Notes under the pieces: generated by a model
Told to the model about the DNA's origin: nothing
Databases searched by the model: none
The model's input: the letters and a program-made list of their open reading frames with translations, nothing else
Program-made: the position numbers and the translations under genes
In this document: piece after piece, positions 6,153 to 8,853 of the stretch
Layout: every line of letters begins with the position of its first letter
Position numbering within the stretch: position 1 is the stretch's first letter
Source: CAYLXU01 sp964388055
Lineage (GTDB): Bacteria; Patescibacteriota; Minisyncoccia; UBA6257; JACRHW01
Reading direction: 5' to 3'
DNA length: 8,853 nt
NCBI GenBank assembly: GCA_964388055.1
Contig: CAYLXU010000037.1
Coordinates: 1 to 8,853 of the forward strand

Positions 6153-6485
6153 ATGACGCAATGCCCGAGAAAAATTCGACTCTTTATCCATCTCAAACAA
6201 AAAGAGTATGCGAAGCGTGTAAAAAAAGAGCTTAGAAAACTTGCCGGGAGCAAAATAGCCGTATTTCTTGACAGAGAAAGCATCCATCAACTTATAGAAA
6301 CGGATAAACAAACATATGAAAAGATATTTGGCGGTAAGATAGAATTACAGATTGCACACAATAAAGGAGCTGAGGGGGTGGAATATTGGAGAGAAGTTCC
6401 TCATCCACATGTTCCACAACCACTTAAGAACCTTATAGATTTTGTAGAAGTAGATCGCCCTCTTTCTGTCTCTTTAAAAAATTAA
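6153..6485 (+). CDS. Hypothetical protein, 110 residues, no family recognised
   Basis: I do not recognise this protein. The promoter at 6090-6118 rules out the earliest in-frame ATG (6069). ATG 6153 follows GGGG (6142-6145) by 7 bases; ATG 6138 is the alternative and would add five residues. The product is soluble, basic in its first third (KQKEYAKRVKKELRKL, 15-30) and probably mixed alpha/beta: strand-like IRLFIHL (8-14), IAVFLD (35-40) and IELQIAH (63-69) alternate with helix-like stretches. The C-terminal part is Pro/His-rich (VPHPHVPQP, 82-90) and then LKNLIDFVEVDRPLS. There is no signal peptide, membrane helix or Cys pair. The gene has its own promoter and ends inside a terminator shared with htpX, so it is expressed alone. 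Confidence 0.7.
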   Translation: MTQCPRKIRLFIHLKQKEYAKRVKKELRKLAGSKIAVFLDRESIHQLIETDKQTYEKIFGGKIELQIAHNKGAEGVEYWREVPHPHVPQPLKNLIDFVEVDRPLSVSLKN

Positions 6486-6507
6486 AAACCCGTTTCATCG
6501 GGTTTTT
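6484..6507. terminator. Bidirectional terminator shared by the orphan gene and htpX
   Basis: AAAAACCCG (6484-6492) pairs perfectly with CGGGTTTTT (6499-6507) over a six-base loop. The A and T tracts make it a terminator in both directions. The TAA stop codons of both convergent genes (6483-6485 and 6506-6508) overlap its arms. Confidence 0.88.
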
Positions 6508-7399
6508 ACATTTGTCTTAAAATTTTTATTCTTTCCTCTATTGGGGGGTGTGTAAGAAAAAGTGCGTGAAGCCATGGCGTTTTTTTCCTTTTATCAAATG
6601 GATCATCAAGCCACAAATGCGCAGTGGTATTATTTGCAGTTGCCATTGGTGTTGTGTCCGACGCAATCTTCTCAAGCGCGCTTGCAAGACCTTCAGGATA
6701 TCGCGTAAGAAGCGCACCGGATGCGTCTGCTAAAAACTCCCGCTTTCTTGATATGGCAAGCTGCATAAGTGTCGCAGCGATTGGGGCAAGGATAGAAAGG
6801 ACAATTCCGATAACAATAAAAATCCCCCTCGTTCTACCATCATCATCTCTGTCTTGTAGTCCACCCCACAACCATGATCGTAAAAACCAATCAGAAATAA
6901 GAGAAATGAACCCCGCCAAGATAATTGCAATTGTTGAAACAAGCATATCCCTGTTTCCGATATGGGAAAGCTCGTGCGCAAGAACCCCTTCAAGCTCAGA
7001 ACGATTAAGTCTTCTCAGCAACCCCTCCGTCACGGCTACTACTGCGTGTTCTGGATCACGCCCTGTTGCAAACGCATTTGGTTGATTTTCTGGAACAATA
7101 TAAATTTTGGGAATGGGAAGACCTGCAGTGATCGCAAGATTTTCAACGATATTATATAATTCACGAGCATTTTCAGGTGTAACAGGTTGGGCGTGATACA
7201 TACCAAGCACAATCTTATCGGAATACCAATAGCTAATAATGCTCATTAAACAGCTAAAAATAACTGCGACATATAGTATGCTAGGGTTCACATATGCTTG
7301 CGCAAATACAAAACCAACACCAATTACAACACAAAAAAACACGGTAAACATCAACCATGTTCTCCGAATATTCGCATCTTTGTGTGTATAAAGTGTCAT
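6506..7399 (-). CDS. htpX: HtpX family membrane zinc metalloprotease (M48B)
   Basis: 297 residues, close to the normal HtpX length. Two N-terminal membrane helices (about 14-33 and 40-58) and two later ones (about 154-172 and 193-213) flank the active site. The zinc motif HELSH is at 142-146 (H142, E143, H146), and the third ligand Glu lies in RKREFLADASGA (E221). HtpX cleaves misfolded or damaged inner-membrane proteins, with its catalytic domain on the cytoplasmic side. The NAFATG (108-113) segment before HELSH is also typical. ATG 7399 has no SD, but the N-terminus (MTLYTHKDANIRRTWL) looks complete. It lies 95 bases downstream of lemA on the same strand, a common pairing, with no hairpin terminator between; a weak extra promoter is possible at 7420-7447. 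It ends in the bidirectional terminator. Confidence 0.96.
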   Translation of the reverse strand: MTLYTHKDANIRRTWLMFTVFFCVVIGVGFVFAQAYVNPSILYVAVIFSCLMSIISYWYSDKIVLGMYHAQPVTPENARELYNIVENLAITAGLPIPKIYIVPENQPNAFATGRDPEHAVVAVTEGLLRRLNRSELEGVLAHELSHIGNRDMLVSTIAIILAGFISLISDWFLRSWLWGGLQDRDDDGRTRGIFIVIGIVLSILAPIAATLMQLAISRKREFLADASGALLTRYPEGLASALEKIASDTTPMATANNTTAHLWLDDPFDKRKKTPWLHALFLTHPPIEERIKILRQM

Positions 7400-7494
7400 G
7401 CGTAAAAATCTAATTCAAATCTATAAAATACATTCGAATACTCCAAATAAATATTTGTTGCATTCGCAATCGTTCACAAATTCAAATTGTGCTT

Positions 7495-8049
7495 TTAAAA
7501 CTTCACAGAAACAGGTTCTCGCTCAACACTATTCTCCAGTTCAAAAAACTCGCGCTTTTTAAACCCAAGCATGCCTGCAATAGTATTTGCAGGAAACGAT
7601 TCTAGGTATGTATTGAAATCTCGCACATTCCCATTATAAAACCTGCGTGCTGCCTGTATCTTGTTTTCGGTATCAGAAAGCTCATCCTGAAGCCTGGTAA
7701 AACTTTCTACCGCACGAAGTTGAGGATATGCTTCAGCAACAGCAAAAAGACCCCTAAGAGCCCCCGTAACGGCAAGATCAGCCACCTCTTTCTCGTGAAC
7801 TGACTGAGCACCAAGTGCCTTTGCGCGAGCTTCAGTAACGGCTTTAAATGCACCACTTTCGTGTGCAGCATATCCTTTTACCGCCTCAACAAGATTGGGT
7901 ATGAGATCGTATCTCCTCTTTAACTGAACATCGATATCAGACCACGCCTCGTCCACTCGATTTCTGGTTACAACGAGACTGTTGTATGTCGCAATAACCC
8001 AAACCAATAAAACACCCACGAGCCCAAAAACAACGTATAGAATAGTCAT
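7495..8049 (-). CDS. lemA: LemA family protein
   Basis: 184 residues, the standard size. One N-terminal membrane helix (about 3-20) is followed by the conserved YNSLVVTRNRVDEAWSDIDV (22-41) and LKRRYDLIPNLVEAVKGYAAHE (43-64), then a long helical bundle with RFYNGNVRDFNTYLESFPAN, which is typical of the family's C-terminal half. LemA proteins are membrane-anchored helical proteins of poorly defined role; their very frequent neighbour is an HtpX-type or TPM-domain protein, as here. The short helix at the start suggests an N-out/C-in anchor, but the topology is inferred. No SD precedes ATG 8049; a TATAAT at 8075-8080 gives a leader of about 20 bases. Co-transcription with htpX is likely, suggesting a joint job in envelope quality control. 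Confidence 0.96.
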   Translation of the reverse strand: MTILYVVFGLVGVLLVWVIATYNSLVVTRNRVDEAWSDIDVQLKRRYDLIPNLVEAVKGYAAHESGAFKAVTEARAKALGAQSVHEKEVADLAVTGALRGLFAVAEAYPQLRAVESFTRLQDELSDTENKIQAARRFYNGNVRDFNTYLESFPANTIAGMLGFKKREFFELENSVEREPVSVKF

Positions 8050-8074
8050 ATAATTAATCTTTTACTTTGTTCTT

Positions 8075-8102
8075 ATTATACTCAAAAATACACAAAAAAC
8101 AA
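8075..8102 (-). promoter_or_regulatory. Promoter of lemA-htpX
   Basis: Reading leftward, TTGTTT (8097-8102), 16 bases and a perfect TATAAT (8075-8080). Transcription would begin near 8068, about 20 bases before the lemA ATG. Confidence 0.55.
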
Positions 8103-8116
8103 CGGAGACACATCCG
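8093..8116 (-). terminator. Weak candidate terminator after the Lys-rich mini-gene
   Basis: Reading leftward, CGGA (8113-8116) and TCCG (8103-8106) form a 4-bp stem with a six-base loop, then TTGTTTTTTG follows (8093-8102). The stem is short, and the tract overlaps the lemA -35. Confidence 0.3.
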
Positions 8117-8143
8117 CCCATTCATGCAAACGAAAGTACTCTC

Positions 8144-8221
8144 CTATCGATGTCTTAAGCCGACTTGCTTACCAGCTTTTTTTGCACGCTTTTTTTTCGC
8201 TAGTTTCTTCTTTTTGTACAT
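8144..8221 (-). CDS. Lys/Arg-rich 25-residue mini-protein (candidate)
   Basis: A 26-codon frame from ATG 8221 to TAG 8144 encodes a peptide with 10 Lys and 3 Arg in 25 residues. It begins MYKKKKLAKKK and ends KQVGLRHR. Lysine codons are both AAA and AAG, and the Ala/Gly/Leu spacing (RAKKAGKQ) looks more like a protein than a simple A-rich tract. A good promoter (TTGGTA, 17 bases, TATAAA at 8248-8276) points at it with a leader of about 20 bases, and a weak hairpin plus T tract follows. No SD is visible. Very short, very basic proteins of this kind are typical of ribosome-associated or nucleic-acid-binding peptides, but I cannot assign a family. The alternative is that 8050-8237 is a non-coding spacer or a small RNA from the same promoter. 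Confidence 0.42.
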   Translation of the reverse strand: MYKKKKLAKKKRAKKAGKQVGLRHR

Positions 8222-8237
8222 AAACTTTTAAAACAAA

Positions 8238-8621
8238 CTACAATTTTTTTATAAGTTCCTCGGGGGAGCCTACCAACTCTCGAAAAAATACCTGTCTGCA
8301 AACCTCATCATCTGCAGCAAGCGCATAGATCGGTTTACCAGTTGAGACCGCAAACCCTATTTCAAGAGTAGTGCTATTTCCAGAATATCCTTCTTTGTTG
8401 TAAATGAAAACCACATCCGCCATACGAATTTTGTGAAAATGATCATGCGAGAGCCCAAGAGCAATATACTTCTTATCATCATTCGAAAGTTTTTCCCATC
8501 CCTCAGGATCAAAACGAAAATGGGGCTCAAAAACAACAACACCTGCTTCTTTTAATCTTTTGGCAAACTCACGTATTTCTGTTTTAAAACGCGTACTTCC
8601 ACAAATAACTACTGAGCGCAT
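8238..8621 (-). CDS. Nucleoside 2-deoxyribosyltransferase-like protein
   Basis: 127 residues from ATG 8621. It opens with a Rossmann-like strand VVICGSTRF (4-12), then the DHFHKIRMADVVFIYN segment (60-75), and GYSGNSTTLEIGFAVSTGKPIYAL (78-101). Gly/Ser/Thr at 8-10, Asp69, and Glu87 followed by GFA and GKPI match the NDT superfamily pattern, in which the Glu is the nucleophile that attacks the nucleoside sugar. Relatives transfer or hydrolyse the base of deoxynucleosides or nucleotides; which one applies here is not visible. It is a small cytoplasmic protein close to the length of minimal family members. An in-frame upstream ATG at 8708 would add 29 residues translated from the repeat region, so I reject it. 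AGGA (8630-8633) is a weak SD. The 3' end contains the promoter of the following mini-gene. Confidence 0.82.
   Translation of the reverse strand: MRSVVICGSTRFKTEIREFAKRLKEAGVVVFEPHFRFDPEGWEKLSNDDKKYIALGLSHDHFHKIRMADVVFIYNKEGYSGNSTTLEIGFAVSTGKPIYALAADDEVCRQVFFRELVGSPEELIKKL
8248..8276 (-). promoter_or_regulatory. Promoter inside the NDT-like gene, facing the mini-gene
   Basis: Reading leftward, TTGGTA (8271-8276), 17 bases and TATAAA (8248-8253), matches of 4/6 and 5/6. It lies within the last dozen codons of the NDT-like gene and would start transcripts near 8241, between that gene's stop codon and the mini-gene. Confidence 0.5.
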
Positions 8622-8628
8622 ATATAAA

Positions 8629-8657
8629 ATCCTAATAAATTCCGATGACGGTCCCAA
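8629..8657 (-). promoter_or_regulatory. Candidate promoter of the NDT-like gene, -35 inside the repeat
   Basis: Reading leftward, TTGGGA (8652-8657), 17 bases and TAGGAT (8629-8634), each a 4/6 match. The expected start is next to ATG 8621, so the transcript could be leaderless. The -35 belongs to the first copy of the 55-bp repeat. Confidence 0.35.
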
Positions 8658-8853
8658 CGGGAATCGGTCACAAGTTCGCCTTCGGCGACTCGCGACCCCG
8701 TCTCGCATCCTTCGACTCGCTTGGCTCGCTCAGGATATGCTCCGACTTTCGATTCCCGACGCAAGCCAAGCAGTTGGCTTGCTTTGGTACCGCTGTTGCG
8801 GTCCCAACGGGAATCGGTCACAAGTTCGCCTTCGGCGACTCGCGACCCCGTCT
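8649..8853. repeat. Direct repeat with 150-bp period, running off the right edge
   Basis: Bases 8649-8703 and 8799-8853 are identical over 55 positions, offset by exactly 150. The second copy is cut by the window end, so the true repeat may be longer and the array may continue. Between the copies lie 95 bases (8704-8798). Internal palindromes are dense: CGGGAATCG (8658-8666) against CGATTCCCG (8750-8758); TCGCC/GGCGA (8675-8687); ATCCT (8707-8711) against AGGAT (8732-8736); a 9-bp stem at 8761-8782; and ACCGC/GCGGT (8789-8802). The segment CCTTCGACTCGC...GCTCGCTCAGG resembles REP-like palindromes common in CPR and other genomes. No protein-coding signal is convincing; frames through it encode repeated TDSRWDR. 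Confidence 0.92.
8761..8782. repeat. Perfect 9-bp hairpin inside the repeat spacer
   Basis: GCAAGCCAA (8761-8769) pairs with TTGGCTTGC (8774-8782) over the four-base loop GCAG. No T tract follows on either strand, so it is not a standard terminator. Confidence 0.75.

Noticed and set aside
6624..7085. 153-codon plus-strand frame antisense to htpX
   Set aside because: It is opposite the conserved HExxH region of htpX, has no promoter or SD, and its Ser/Pro/Arg-rich product looks like a shadow.
7400..7494. Regulatory element between lemA and htpX
   Set aside because: Only a weak CACAA/TTGTG repeat (7475-7491 region) and a poor promoter match (7420-7447) were seen; neither is convincing enough to list.
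8622..8708. 29-residue N-terminal extension of the NDT-like protein
   Set aside because: It comes from the repeat and its edge, is Arg-rich and precedes a typical family N-terminus at MRSVVICGSTRF.
8609..8821. Minus-strand frame through the terminal repeat
   Set aside because: The product just translates the repeat (TDSRWDR twice), and it overlaps the NDT-like start; no SD or family similarity.
8649..8853. CRISPR array
   Set aside because: Only two copies, 55 bases long with a 95-base spacer that is itself palindromic; no cas genes in the window.

Overview
The window looks like a compact bacterial chromosome segment. The gene set suggests Candidatus Patescibacteria (CPR) or a similar small-genome lineage: short spacers, an HtpX/LemA pair, a membrane pyrophosphatase, a LOG-family protein, several genes without a Shine-Dalgarno (SD) sequence, and a palindrome-rich repeat of the kind seen in CPR genomes. 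This placement is inferred from gene content and style only. TGA ends a clear gene (the CDP-alcohol phosphatidyltransferase), so UGA is not obviously recoded.

Layout. At the left edge, two minus-strand genes overlap by ATGA: a CDP-alcohol phosphatidyltransferase resembling E. coli YnbA, then a CdsA/YnbB-like phosphatidate cytidylyltransferase cut by the window edge. Divergent from them is an HD-domain phosphohydrolase. It is followed on the plus strand by a TIM-barrel protein resembling TrpF, a small convergent minus-strand membrane protein, a LOG-family phosphoribohydrolase, a membrane-integral H+-pumping pyrophosphatase (hppA) and a small orphan protein. On the minus strand, transcription then runs lemA -> htpX, converging on the orphan. 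To the right, also on the minus strand, lie a nucleoside 2-deoxyribosyltransferase-like gene and a 25-residue Lys/Arg-rich mini-gene. The last about 205 bases hold a direct repeat with an exact 150-bp period and many hairpins, which runs off the right edge.

Almost every unit carries a recognisable sigma-70-type promoter and a rho-independent terminator, so most genes appear to be single-gene transcripts. The exceptions are the ynbAB-like pair and probably lemA-htpX.

Functional themes. These are phospholipid headgroup/CDP-diacylglycerol chemistry (ynbAB-like), membrane energetics and envelope quality control (hppA, htpX, lemA), and nucleotide/nucleoside handling (LOG, NDT-like, HD hydrolase). 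No CRISPR array, tRNA, rRNA, transposase or phage gene was seen. No single obviously new multi-gene system is present. The most unusual items are the mini-gene, the terminal repeat, the Asn-substituted YnbA-like active site and the TrpF-like protein lacking the catalytic Cys.
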